A stretch of DNA of 64,000 bases from Plasmodium brasilianum. Its lineage: Eukaryota; Apicomplexa; Aconoidasida; Haemosporida; Plasmodiidae. The position numbers were made by a program, and so were the translations under genes. Every line of letters starts with the position of its first letter. The first letter of the stretch is position 1. This document shows, piece by piece, positions 34,049-44,059 of this stretch. The notes under the pieces are model-generated. The model was given only the letters and a program-made list of their open reading frames with translations, was not told where the DNA came from and searched no databases. The DNA is taken from contig NC_090127.1 in the NCBI RefSeq assembly GCF_023973825.1, positions 902,001 to 966,000 of the forward strand, written 5' to 3'.

Positions 34049-35944
34049 ATGTCATCTCTGATTAAACTACATTATGACGAGAATAATGACGAAGAAGAAA
34101 ATTTGATAATAAGATTTGCAGACTATGAAACGTTTAAGTCTTACGTATTAAAGAAATATGATAAAATCTACGAAGTAACAGATTATGAAAAAGAAAATAT
34201 AAACTATTACAGTATAAAATGGATAAACTTTATAAACAGAAAAGTACCGATTTTGCTTCAGAACAAGAATGGACCATGCCCTCTTTTATGTATAACCAAT
34301 ATTTTACTATTACGTAATCAGTTACAGCTAGATAGGAAAATTAAAAAGATTTCACACAGTTTTCTTGAGGGGAAAATTATGGATATATTATTAGAATCAA
34401 ATAAAAAGAATGTAACAAATCATGATTCATCATGTAATTATCGAAAAAATATTATTGAGTGTGTTGATATATTACCACAGTTAAAATATGGTTTAGATAT
34501 AAATTGTAAATTTACTAATATTCATTCATTTGAATACACTAAAGGATTCTGCATATTTGATATGCTTAATATTCCTTTATATCATGGATGGGTTATATCC
34601 TCTGATGATATAATTTTCTATTCCTATTTAAAAGATTATTCTTATAATGTAATAATAAATAAAATAATTAGATACAATGAATATTATGAAAAAAATAAAA
34701 CAAGATATGCAGACGAATCTTCAAATAGTGAACAAAAGACATTTTATCAAATAGAAGATGTGAAGGTTTTATGTGAAGAAAAAAATAGAAATGATACCGA
34801 AAAAATGGATGTGGATCAACATAATATTCCTGTTTTTCCAGATGATCTAGATAAAAATGGTCGGTCAAATAGGAATAAAAAATTATATAAAGAAGATAAT
34901 GATATTGTTAATGGCACTTGGTCTGATAATGAATACAATGATGATACAACAAAGAAGAAAAATAATATTCCTCTCAGTAATAAAAATTCAGATGATGAAG
35001 GAAATAATAACAGAAAGAGAAGAACACATATTGCTAACTCCAATAGTGGCAAAAATTCTAATCATTTAAATTTGGATAAAAACACGAATAAGTCTGATGT
35101 AGAAATAAAAGATGATAACTTACCAAATTTTTCTAATAAAGAAAATAAATATACGAATAACTCATTATTTCATAGTAATAAAAACAATACTTGTAAAAAT
35201 AACAAAAAAGATTATAGTGATAATAATTTGTTAAATACTCCAAAATTTCCTGAAGATGATTTTATATCCGGTTCTAGCTGTAATAATTCTCGAACAACTA
35301 ACCAATCATGTGATAAAAATGTACAAGTTGATGGTGATACTATGAAGGAAAAAAATATAAACGAAAAAGAATTAAGGATTAATAATGAATTGTTTACTGA
35401 ATTAAATAAAAAACCTAGCCAAGCTAGTGATATTAATGGTGACAATAACACGGATAATAATACAGAAAATTATATTATGAATAATTATAATACAGAAATT
35501 AATTTAACTCCATATGAAATTCATGAAGCTTTAATAATATCCGAATTCCTTGAAACATATAAAACACAATTAACCTTAGTAGGGTTGAAATTATTGAAAG
35601 AAAATTTGAACCCAAATCAACTTGTTGCATTTTTTAGGAACAATCACTTTAATACTTTATTTAAATATGATAATAAATTGTTCCTATTGGCAGCCGACAT
35701 TTCCTTTTTACACCTAAGTTGCACATGGGAATTGTTTGATAATGTAGATAATGATACGTCTTACTATGATAACAACTTTCGCTGTTTATCTAGTCAGAAA
35801 AATCTTGAAAAAAACTTAAATCATTCTATGGTTTACTTAAAAAATTATGAAAAAGGTATTGCAAAGAATAATATGCACTGCGTAAGGTCAAATACAACCC
35901 TTTCTAATACCAAAAAAAAAAAAAAAAAATGCACATTTATGTAG
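34049..35944 (+). CDS. MINDY-1/2-type deubiquitinase with C-terminal polylysine-CaaX-like tail
   Basis: MINDY-family cysteine proteases trim K48-linked polyubiquitin. The N-terminal catalytic part has YYSIKWINFINRKVPILLQNK, leading to Q71 and the catalytic Cys C77 in QNKNGPCPLL. The six-residue Gln-to-Cys spacing is that of the family. After a long Asn/Asp/Lys-rich insertion (about residues 225-485) the family resumes with YEIHEALIISEFLET and FFRNNHFNTLFKYDNKLFLL, giving catalytic His533. It then closes with the typical LSCTWELFDNVDND. The 631-aa product is long because of that insertion. It ends in six lysines and CTFM, a CaaX-like box that could be prenylated and would place the enzyme on membranes. 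The six lysines come from 18 consecutive A residues. Family assignment is strong; membrane anchoring is an inference. Confidence 0.92.
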   Translation: MSSLIKLHYDENNDEEENLIIRFADYETFKSYVLKKYDKIYEVTDYEKENINYYSIKWINFINRKVPILLQNKNGPCPLLCITNILLLRNQLQLDRKIKKISHSFLEGKIMDILLESNKKNVTNHDSSCNYRKNIIECVDILPQLKYGLDINCKFTNIHSFEYTKGFCIFDMLNIPLYHGWVISSDDIIFYSYLKDYSYNVIINKIIRYNEYYEKNKTRYADESSNSEQKTFYQIEDVKVLCEEKNRNDTEKMDVDQHNIPVFPDDLDKNGRSNRNKKLYKEDNDIVNGTWSDNEYNDDTTKKKNNIPLSNKNSDDEGNNNRKRRTHIANSNSGKNSNHLNLDKNTNKSDVEIKDDNLPNFSNKENKYTNNSLFHSNKNNTCKNNKKDYSDNNLLNTPKFPEDDFISGSSCNNSRTTNQSCDKNVQVDGDTMKEKNINEKELRINNELFTELNKKPSQASDINGDNNTDNNTENYIMNNYNTEINLTPYEIHEALIISEFLETYKTQLTLVGLKLLKENLNPNQLVAFFRNNHFNTLFKYDNKLFLLAADISFLHLSCTWELFDNVDNDTSYYDNNFRCLSSQKNLEKNLNHSMVYLKNYEKGIAKNNMHCVRSNTTLSNTKKKKKKCTFM

Positions 35945-36492
35945 CTTGTTGATTTGCACATTCATATACAGGCATCTACTTATGTGCTTATGTGCAAATT
36001 ATGTACGAGCATCTGTTTTTGTATGTTGATATATGGACGTACATGGACATATATGTGTGTACGCAGAAAAACACTTTGCATTTTGTTCCTTTTTTTTTTT
36101 TTTTTTCTTTTTTTTTAAATAACGAAAAGGATTTAAACTTAATTTTTCATTAGCCCATGTGTATATTTCGAAGGCGCCTTTTTTTAAATAGAAACGCATA
36201 AGTGTATTATGTTAATTTTCGTTTTACCTAATTAAATTTATGTTATTAACAAAATAAGTCAAATTATACGTTATTATGATATATATATATAAGTGTGAGT
36301 TTAATTAAAGTTTTTTGTATAATTTTTTTATATTTCAAACAATTTTACGACATGATTACGTATATAAATCACTAATTTATTTAATTTTATTTTTTTTAAT
36401 GTATTATTATTTTTTCTTTTTTTTCCTGTGTCTTTTTTCTTTGTTCTTTTTTCTTGTTACTTTATTCATTTTTTATTTTGCGCATATTTTTT
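35945..36492. other. Convergent intergenic region
   Basis: About 550 bases between the stop of the MINDY-like gene and the stop of the RPAP3-like gene, so it carries two 3' UTRs. It has poly(dT) tracts at 36090-36117 and T-rich sequence at 36390-36490. No gene or RNA is seen. Confidence 0.65.
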
Positions 36493-39090
36493 TTAAAATA
36501 TCATTTCAAGTAAACTTTTCAACAAGAGAGTTTTCTCCTTTATGCAGTTTTCATTGCAAATGAAAACATTTGGATATTTAAAAATAAAACTAAAAAACTT
36601 GAGTAATAAGGCTCTTTCTTTTTTATCAACAAATAAGAAAATGTAATTTTCCTTTCCTCGGTTAGTTAGCATGTATAATATATCTATTAAAATCACACAG
36701 TCGTTAGAATTTAGCTCTTCACCGTTTTCCGCCGTTCTGTTATTTTTGAGTCCCTTATTTACATTTCCATTTTTTATACATCCATTAAATTCTACTGAAT
36801 TTCCATCTTCATTTGTTCCATTTTTGACGTAGGTGAAACAGGGATCGTTTTCATGGTTATTTCCTTGTAGCTTTTGCATGATCTCTTCTTCATTATCCAT
36901 ATTTTGAAATAATACTAAAAAATTATTTTTAAACAAACAGTCTAATATATCAACGTAAATATCTTTATCTAAATTGAAGTGAAAAATTCCTTCTTCCAGA
37001 AATGCAATTTTTAAAATATTTAATTGATTTTTAAAAGAGCTCTTTACTTTATCGGAGTTCCATATTATCTCGAAATTTATCTTGTTTTTAATTTTTATGT
37101 TTTCACAATTTTTTATACTAGGTATAGCAGTTAATAGTCCAGGTCTCGTTTCTTCTAAATCGCTCAGTATTTCGTTCTCACTTAATGTTAAACTACTATC
37201 ACTATTTATATCTTCACTATTAAAGATGTTATTATTCTGTTTTTTATTGGTTTCACTTATATTGCGAATGCTTGCATTATTGTTTTTCTCATCTTCCATC
37301 TCTTCTTTTACTTTTTCCACGCGGTCTACAATTTTATTTGCACTTACTGTATACAGCATACCATGTTCTTTGCTGTTCTGTTCATTTTTAACAATATCGC
37401 GTATTACCCTTTCTTCCCCCTTTTTGACCTTTATTATTTTTTTATTACCCCCAATACTTGTAATACCAACACCATTTGTATGTTCCTTACTTAATCCTAG
37501 ATTGTCCACTCGTTCAGAACTGCAGTTTAATGTATTACTATTACTGTTACTATTATTACTATTATAATTATTTTCACTATTGTTATGATGTTCTCTATTA
37601 TTATTCCTATCACTGCCGTCGTAAGAGTCCTTTTTAGTGCTGTCCTGACATCCATTGTTGTTGTTAGCACAACCATTGGTGCTATTATTTTCTGGTGGTC
37701 CTAACTCTCTAGTGTATTTCTTCTGTATGATTTCAATCCTTAGCATCTTCGATTTTAATTTATATCGCTCTAATAATGTAGATGTGTACTCACTTTGTCT
37801 CCTAATGTGTTTTTTTATATTATTTTCTTTTATTATATTTTCAAGAAGTTGTATAGATTTATCTATATTTATTGTTGTTGAGCAATTTATATCATTTGTT
37901 AGATCTTTAGAATTTTTAAAATCTGCAAGAGAATGTTTATAAATTTTTAATTTATATCTTGCCATCGCTCTTAAATAATATGCTTTAAAAATAATATTTT
38001 TAATATTAACTGTAAGAAGATTTTTTATGCTATATTTAACTGAATCCTTCTTACGAGGTAAAAAATAAGTATAAAATAATATTACACATGAACAATCTTG
38101 TATACCTTCAAAGTAAGAACATACTCTTTGAAATGCTAATGCTCTGTTAATAAGTGCTTTAGTTCTAAGAATACATAGTTCTTCTATATTTTTATTTTCC
38201 AAAACATAGTTGCATGACATGACATCTATATATAATTCATTGTCATAATTTTTTTCTATTTCTAGAAATACATTGTTACTTCTTAATTCATAATCTATAT
38301 AACTTATTATATCGTTGTAATTTTCTAAACATTTATTATATCTCCTATTCTGATAATTTATTTTCCCTTCTTCACTTTTACAAATAAATATGTCAAATGC
38401 TCTCGATCCCACTTTAACTATTCGTTGTTCTTCCTTATTTAAATTTAACGACCATTTACCATCCTCCTTCAATTTGTAGTCAGAACACACTTGTGCATCT
38501 GTGTAATTAGACTTACTTATATCCGTTTGTAATGAGTACACATCTTCATTTTTACCTCCTACACCTGCTATCTCATTGGAGCCTTTTCTTTCTTGTTCGT
38601 TTGTCCTTATTTCGCAGTGGTTGAAAAGACTCTCCGCATTGTTACTATTAATATTACTGTTACCGCTATTCTTCTCCTTATTTTCGATGCCATCTTCAAC
38701 ATTCTCTATTATTAGTTTTTCCCATGCCCTGTAGTAGTCATCTAAAGAATTGCAGTCCCTCTTAAGAGAAGAGTTTTGATTGAAGTTGCTTGTCTTGATT
38801 ATATTAATCTCCTCACTACCCTTTTTGACATTCCTTATTTCACAATTTTTTCTTTCTTCCTTAATTAAATTAGTTGCATCATCCTTTTTTGCTGTGGATA
38901 TTTTCCCCTTACTTTTTCCTTCCTTTGTACTCTTCTCTTTTTCTTTCTCTCTTTTCTTCTCTTTTCCCTTCTCCTTTTCTTCCTTTTTCCTTATTTCATT
39001 TTGCCATGCGTATAGGTCTTCGAAGTATTCCTTTATCTCTACAGAATTATGTTTTAGCTGCTTCGCTATTTCAATGTTTGATTTGGCCAT
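36493..39090 (-). CDS. RPAP3: RPAP3-like TPR co-chaperone (R2TP complex)
   Basis: RPAP3 links HSP90/HSP70 to the R2TP complex for assembly of RNA polymerases, snoRNPs and PIKK kinases. The N-terminus IAKQLKHNSVEIKEYFEDLYAW, followed by an EIRKKEE-like charged stretch, resembles the RPAP3 N-terminal segment (QVKQNAEELQDFMRDLENWE-like). Residues about 225-425 form a TPR region with insertions (AFDIFICKSEEGKINYQNRR; LRTKALINRALAFQRVCSYF; AYYLRAMARYKLKIYKHSLA). A long Asn/Ser-rich linker follows (about 450-640). Residues about 670-865 (INFEIIWNSDKVKSSFKNQL, then FHFNLDKDIYVDILDCLFKN, and a last helical part) look like the RPAP3 C-terminal domain. The 865-aa length fits the family plus low complexity. 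SPAG1 or another TPR co-chaperone is the main alternative. Confidence 0.8.
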   Translation of the reverse strand: MAKSNIEIAKQLKHNSVEIKEYFEDLYAWQNEIRKKEEKEKGKEKKREKEKEKSTKEGKSKGKISTAKKDDATNLIKEERKNCEIRNVKKGSEEINIIKTSNFNQNSSLKRDCNSLDDYYRAWEKLIIENVEDGIENKEKNSGNSNINSNNAESLFNHCEIRTNEQERKGSNEIAGVGGKNEDVYSLQTDISKSNYTDAQVCSDYKLKEDGKWSLNLNKEEQRIVKVGSRAFDIFICKSEEGKINYQNRRYNKCLENYNDIISYIDYELRSNNVFLEIEKNYDNELYIDVMSCNYVLENKNIEELCILRTKALINRALAFQRVCSYFEGIQDCSCVILFYTYFLPRKKDSVKYSIKNLLTVNIKNIIFKAYYLRAMARYKLKIYKHSLADFKNSKDLTNDINCSTTINIDKSIQLLENIIKENNIKKHIRRQSEYTSTLLERYKLKSKMLRIEIIQKKYTRELGPPENNSTNGCANNNNGCQDSTKKDSYDGSDRNNNREHHNNSENNYNSNNSNSNSNTLNCSSERVDNLGLSKEHTNGVGITSIGGNKKIIKVKKGEERVIRDIVKNEQNSKEHGMLYTVSANKIVDRVEKVKEEMEDEKNNNASIRNISETNKKQNNNIFNSEDINSDSSLTLSENEILSDLEETRPGLLTAIPSIKNCENIKIKNKINFEIIWNSDKVKSSFKNQLNILKIAFLEEGIFHFNLDKDIYVDILDCLFKNNFLVLFQNMDNEEEIMQKLQGNNHENDPCFTYVKNGTNEDGNSVEFNGCIKNGNVNKGLKNNRTAENGEELNSNDCVILIDILYMLTNRGKENYIFLFVDKKERALLLKFFSFIFKYPNVFICNENCIKEKTLLLKSLLEMIF

Positions 39091-40154
39091 ATTTTAATTT
39101 CTCTTTGCACATTTATGCGTTTTGTTTCATCTATGTGTTCTCACTTTATGTTTTAACTTTGAGTTTTAACTTTGAGTTTTCACTTTTCACTTTTTTCTTT
39201 TTCTATTTTTTTTCTATTTTCTTTCTTTTTCTTTTTCTTTTTTTTTTTTCCTATATTCTATCTTTTTCTTTTTCTTTTTACTGTTTCTTACCCATTCACT
39301 GATATTTCACGCTTGTTTTCGATTTTTTTTTCGACAAATTTTTTACATTCATATGTGCTTTTACACTTATATGCGTATGAATTCTATATTGAAGAGAAAT
39401 GAGTCGCTTTCTCTATTTCTATATTAACAAGTTTAATCATTCCTTTTTTCCCCAGAATCGTTATGCTATCACATTTTGTACTATCTTTCGTTTTGTTTTG
39501 TTTGTTTTTTTTTTTTTTTTTTTCTGTAGAATACAGTAGTATACAAAAGACAAAATTTTCTTCATTTTCCATTTGTGAATTCATGTAACCTAGGAAAACT
39601 TATTTTGTATTTTTAAAGGTTTACATCGTTTATCTGTTTAATATTTTAGCTTTATTTTATCATATTTAAATATATGAATATAATGTAGTATCTCATCTTT
39701 AATTATAAGAGATGCCTATTTTTTTTTTTTTTTCTTTATCATGTATACGTTTTATTAATCTGTCATTTATAAGGCGCAAAATATGTCTTTTTCATATTTC
39801 TACGACAGAAAGAAATTCATTATATTCATTTACTTATTTTTTTCAAGAGTTCTTATAGTTCATTTTGCATATATATATGCAATTTAAATTAAAATATTTT
39901 AAAATATTTCAAAAAAAGAAAAAAGCTATTGACAAAGAATTATATGTTGAGAACATGGTTTCCTATGGGTTATTAAGCAGTTCCTAACCGCTTAGTTTAA
40001 AACATAGAAGTATCATATGTGTACAACAGTCTGCATTTATATACATATATGAGTTTCACAAATAATTGGAAAGCGTTAATTTTCAAAAGGAATTAATGAC
40101 ATTAATGAGCTATAAAGAGTTGAGTTAATTTCAAATAATAAACAAGATGTATAA

Positions 40155-40462
40155 ACATATTTAGAAATACATAAAAACATATTTAGAAATATATATAAAC
40201 ATATTTAGAAATACATGTAAACATATTTAGAAATACATGTAAACATATTTAGAAATACATATAAACATATTTAGAAGCATATGTAAACATACTTAGAAAT
40301 ACATATAAACATATTTAGAAGCATATGTAAACATACTTAGAAATACATAAAAACATATTTAGAAATACATGTAAACATATTTAGAAATACATGTAGACAT
40401 ATTTAGAAATACATGTAAACATATTTAGAAATACATATAAACATATTTGGAAATATATGTAT
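40155..40462. repeat. 22-bp tandem minisatellite, 14 copies
   Basis: Fourteen units begin with ACATATTTAGAAATACAT and end in a variable four-base tail (GTAA, ATAA, AAAA, GTAG or GTAT), starting at 40155 and spaced exactly 22 bases. Units 6-9 show a two-unit alternation: one form has GAAGCATATG, and its partner has ACATACTT. This suggests expansion of a 44-base dimer. Confidence 0.96.
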
Positions 40463-40584
40463 ACAAATTGCTAAAATGCGAAATTTTACTAATGTACAAT
40501 CGAATAATAAACACATAAAAAGAACAAAAAACATACATATAAATACATAATGCATGCATAGGTACATACATATATGCATACAAA

Positions 40585-40697
40585 CATACATGCATACACA
40601 TACATACATGCATACAAACATACATGCATACACATACATACATGCATACAAACATACATGCATACACATACATACATGCATACAAACATACATGCAT
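40585..40697. repeat. 34-bp composite tandem repeat, 3.3 copies
   Basis: A unit of 34 bases is made of CATACATGCATACACATA followed by CATACATGCATACAAA. It recurs identically at 40585, 40619 and 40653, with a partial copy from 40687. Each copy holds two ATGCAT palindromes. The reverse strand is open in all frames (Tyr/Val/Cys/Met-rich) as a consequence of composition; I do not read this as coding. Confidence 0.95.
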
Positions 40698-40809
40698 ATG
40701 AACATTTATAAAATATACAAAAGAGGTTAAGAAAACGTGTGTCAAAATAGGCATATATCAATATGCGCACATGTCCATACTGTACTCAAATTCGTACAAG
40801 GCTAAGTTA

Positions 40810-43356
40810 TTAATTTCTTTCAAAATGTTTTTTCATTGGTCCCCAAAAAGGCTCAGGGTTTTCTATAGTAAATAATTTAAGGTGGGTTTTATCTTTTTTA
40901 TAATTCGAAATATTAATGTTATCAAATGAAGAATTTTTTTTAAAAAATTCATATGTTAATAACTTTTTCTTTAATTTTTCATCTTTAATAGTATTTATAG
41001 AATACACTTTTTTCTGTGTATTTTCATTCCCTTCTTTACAATTTTTGTTGTTTATTCCATCTAATTCATCGTTTTTTCCATCGACAGAATTAAAGCTTCT
41101 TTTTTTCGAATTAATTTTATATATAATAGCGCGGAATATATCCATAAAAACGTTGTTAGGTGCATTCGTTTTTACACTATCCGGATCCTTGTGAAAATAA
41201 GAAACTTCATAATTCAAATTGACCAATGCATTAACCAGTAATTTTCTGGAAAATGAGCATATTTTAAAATTTCTAAATAAAGCTGGCATATTATAATATA
41301 ATGGTATATTTATTTCTTGTTTTAAACATCTAAAATTTATTAATATCCTATCTCTTGTTTTTATTGTATTTAAATTATACTCCTCTAAATTCTCTAATAA
41401 TGATATACATGTGAGTATAAAATCAGCATTATGTAATTTTCCTATATATATAGGTCCACCTATTAGTATATCCCCTCCGCATTCTTCACATTTATTCGAT
41501 ATTTGTAATTTGCTACTTTTGTATTTATATCCAATTATCGTACTCTTTGCATTTTCCGTTGCTTCTCCACCATTTTCTACCTTTTCCACTTTTTCGAAAT
41601 TCTGTGCATTTTCTGTATTCTCACCATTCCTAACAATTTCAACCTGTTTACAAAATTCAGTGTTCAAAAGTTTTTCCTTCTTATTTTCACTTCCATTTTC
41701 TAAAAGATCACGATTACCATTAGGAAAAGAATATTTCTTTTTATTTTTTTTCCTTCTTTTTGAGTTATTATTATTATTATTATCATTATTATCATTGTTG
41801 TTGTTATCTGTTACAGACACATTTACATCTTTTTTAGATGCTAAAGGGTTAATGTAAAAGCTAGAACAATTGGTGCACTGGTACACTAAGCCACTATCAA
41901 TGCAAAGGTCCTTTGTTTGTAAAGCATCATCCAATACTTGTATCAATATACGAATATAAAAGTAAATATTGAGAGATAAAAAGGGAATAATACACTTTTT
42001 ATATTTAGAAGCAATTGTTTTTATTTTATAAAATAAGACTCTTATACTGTATTCATTATTGTAGTTTACTTTTTTACTAAATATCATACTATTATACTTA
42101 TAAAAGGATACGTCTGGAAACTTTCCATTCAATATCCTCATATCTGTATTTGTTATTAAAATAAAAAAATTACTTCTACCATATTTTAAGCAACTTTCAA
42201 GATATTCTATTGATGATCCATATGGATCTATATCTATTATATCGAATATATATTTTTCCATTAATTTGCTTTTTTTAATTAAATCATCAAGAGTGCTTTC
42301 ACTAATATTTTCCTTTCCATAATGGTTTTGTATTCCTTCATTATGCATCCCTTCGTTATGCATCCTTTCGTTGTGTACCTTTCTGTTTTGTTCTCCATTT
42401 TGAGCTTCTACATCTACTGATTCCACATCTTGGTGCACATCGTCCCCCTCAACAGTTTTATGCTCGTTCAATTCTTTTTTTGCTGATTCATTTCCACTAA
42501 TAGCATCATCCCTATCACTACAATGCGTCAAGCTATTATAGTTGGTTTCGTCATACTGGTCCGATTCATCTTCTATTAAATCTATTTTAGTATTAACATC
42601 ATCGTTATTTGAAAATGCGGTGGAGTCACTATCTTGTATGTCTTCTTTACTCTCATTATTATTGCTTTTTACTCTGTTGTAATATGTTAAAAATTTTAAA
42701 AATTTTAACGCTTGTTTGAAATAACTATTATAATTAATTATGTTATTAATATAAGTGAAACCTATATCCAATTTCTTATTGTTCCTTTTCTTTGTATATA
42801 TATTATCAATGTTTAATATATTCATAACACTATTAGCATCGTTGCATAGAATTGTGTATTTATCTTTATTTATGTTATTTCTTTTAAAATTTCTTCTTAT
42901 TTGCTTACAAGCATATTTGTCAATATCGTTTGTTATTATATGATTTATCGTTTCCCTTAATTCTTTCACATATCTTATGCTTCTTATTCCGCTTGCACTT
43001 AACAATTCAATAACATTAAATCCTCTGAATAGTGTTTTTCCATTGTCCTTATTTTTATTTTTTAAATAGATTTCCAATGCTTTTATTAAAATTATACTCA
43101 TATCCCGATTATATACTTGTGCCTTATTATAAAAAAGGTGTTTATTCTTGTTTTTTATTTTCACACTGCCTTCAAATATATATTTATTATCTTCATTGTA
43201 GTATGCCCCTCCTACTTCTCCTTCCTCGAATTTATTTTCCGTCTCATTCTTTTTATTGCTTCCATTACCTTTTCTGTAAAATATTTTTTTATTTTCTTCT
43301 ATAAACTTTCTTTTTCGCTTCTCATTTTTTCCTCTTTCATTACCAATCCCTATCAT
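40810..43356 (-). CDS. TRM1: tRNA (guanine26-N2)-dimethyltransferase TRM1
   Basis: TRM1 uses S-adenosylmethionine to make N2,N2-dimethylguanosine at position 26 of tRNAs. The 848-aa product opens with FYNKAQVYNRDMSIILIKAL (residues 75-94), then the SAM-binding motif ELLSASGIRSIRY (about 117-129), NDIDKYACKQIRRNF, and the catalytic-type motif FDIIDIDPYGSS (Asp377 region). Four cysteines, C494/C497 (QCTNC) and C623/C626 (CEECGG), form the expected zinc-binding pairs, separated by a low-complexity insertion of more than 100 residues. The C-terminal part (ALFRNFKICSFSRKLLVNAL; YFHKDPDSVKTNAP) matches the family. A second Asn/Asp/Glu-rich insertion (about 225-360) splits the methyltransferase domain. 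Identification is strong. Confidence 0.95.
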   Translation of the reverse strand: MIGIGNERGKNEKRKRKFIEENKKIFYRKGNGSNKKNETENKFEEGEVGGAYYNEDNKYIFEGSVKIKNKNKHLFYNKAQVYNRDMSIILIKALEIYLKNKNKDNGKTLFRGFNVIELLSASGIRSIRYVKELRETINHIITNDIDKYACKQIRRNFKRNNINKDKYTILCNDANSVMNILNIDNIYTKKRNNKKLDIGFTYINNIINYNSYFKQALKFLKFLTYYNRVKSNNNESKEDIQDSDSTAFSNNDDVNTKIDLIEDESDQYDETNYNSLTHCSDRDDAISGNESAKKELNEHKTVEGDDVHQDVESVDVEAQNGEQNRKVHNERMHNEGMHNEGIQNHYGKENISESTLDDLIKKSKLMEKYIFDIIDIDPYGSSIEYLESCLKYGRSNFFILITNTDMRILNGKFPDVSFYKYNSMIFSKKVNYNNEYSIRVLFYKIKTIASKYKKCIIPFLSLNIYFYIRILIQVLDDALQTKDLCIDSGLVYQCTNCSSFYINPLASKKDVNVSVTDNNNNDNNDNNNNNNSKRRKKNKKKYSFPNGNRDLLENGSENKKEKLLNTEFCKQVEIVRNGENTENAQNFEKVEKVENGGEATENAKSTIIGYKYKSSKLQISNKCEECGGDILIGGPIYIGKLHNADFILTCISLLENLEEYNLNTIKTRDRILINFRCLKQEINIPLYYNMPALFRNFKICSFSRKLLVNALVNLNYEVSYFHKDPDSVKTNAPNNVFMDIFRAIIYKINSKKRSFNSVDGKNDELDGINNKNCKEGNENTQKKVYSINTIKDEKLKKKLLTYEFFKKNSSFDNINISNYKKDKTHLKLFTIENPEPFWGPMKKHFERN

Positions 43357-44022
43357 TTTTTATCTGTGCTAAATTTTTTTTTTTTTTTTTTTTCAGTAAA
43401 AATTTACGTAAAATGTGTGCTATAAATATGAGCTATCTATGCACAACAACGAAAATAACTCCGTAGTTACGTACAACATATATACATGAGTATATGTATA
43501 AAGCAAACACACTATATAATAAATGTATTGTAGAGTCGTACTGTAATAATGTTCTATACATACGTACTATAAATATATATATTTTGTATGTGCAAGTATT
43601 AAACACTTAAATTATAAACACGAACTATAAATATGAACTTATGTGTGTCGTACTGTAAATATGTGTTTCAAATACGTACTAAAAATACGCATTTCAGATG
43701 CGTACCATAAATAAGTGTTTTAAATACGTAATATAAATTTGCATTATAAATATGGATGATGTATATATTTTGAAAAAATGCATGTGTTTTAAAGGTACAT
43801 ATGTGTTATATATATGTATATAACATTATGTTAATTAATTTTGGGGAAAAGCATTTTGTTCCTCAATACCTACTACACCTTTGCTTTTAAGAGAAAAAAA
43901 ACAAAAAATATACATATATATATATATAATATGAAATAAGTATTAAGATAACATTGTATAAAAAGTACTCAAAATATTGGCTAAATTTTTAGATGGGTGA
44001 AACGCATACATATATATATATG

Positions 44023-44059
<37 letters not shown>

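Larger units (their letters stand above)
39091..40809. other. Intergenic region with two adjacent minisatellites
   Basis: About 1.7 kb between the 5' end of the RPAP3-like gene and the 3' end of TRM1, both on the minus strand. The first 200 bases are pyrimidine-rich (likely the 5' leader of the RPAP3-like gene, with CTTTTT repeats), with T-tracts at 39508-39523 and 39720-39733. The right half holds the 22-bp array (40155-40462) and the 34-bp array (40585-40697) in the 3' flank of TRM1. Confidence 0.7.

Noticed and set aside
40403..40770. Reverse-strand Cys/Met/Tyr/Val-rich frames
   Set aside because: Generated by the CATACATGCATA repeat; no conserved features, and three frames are open at once.
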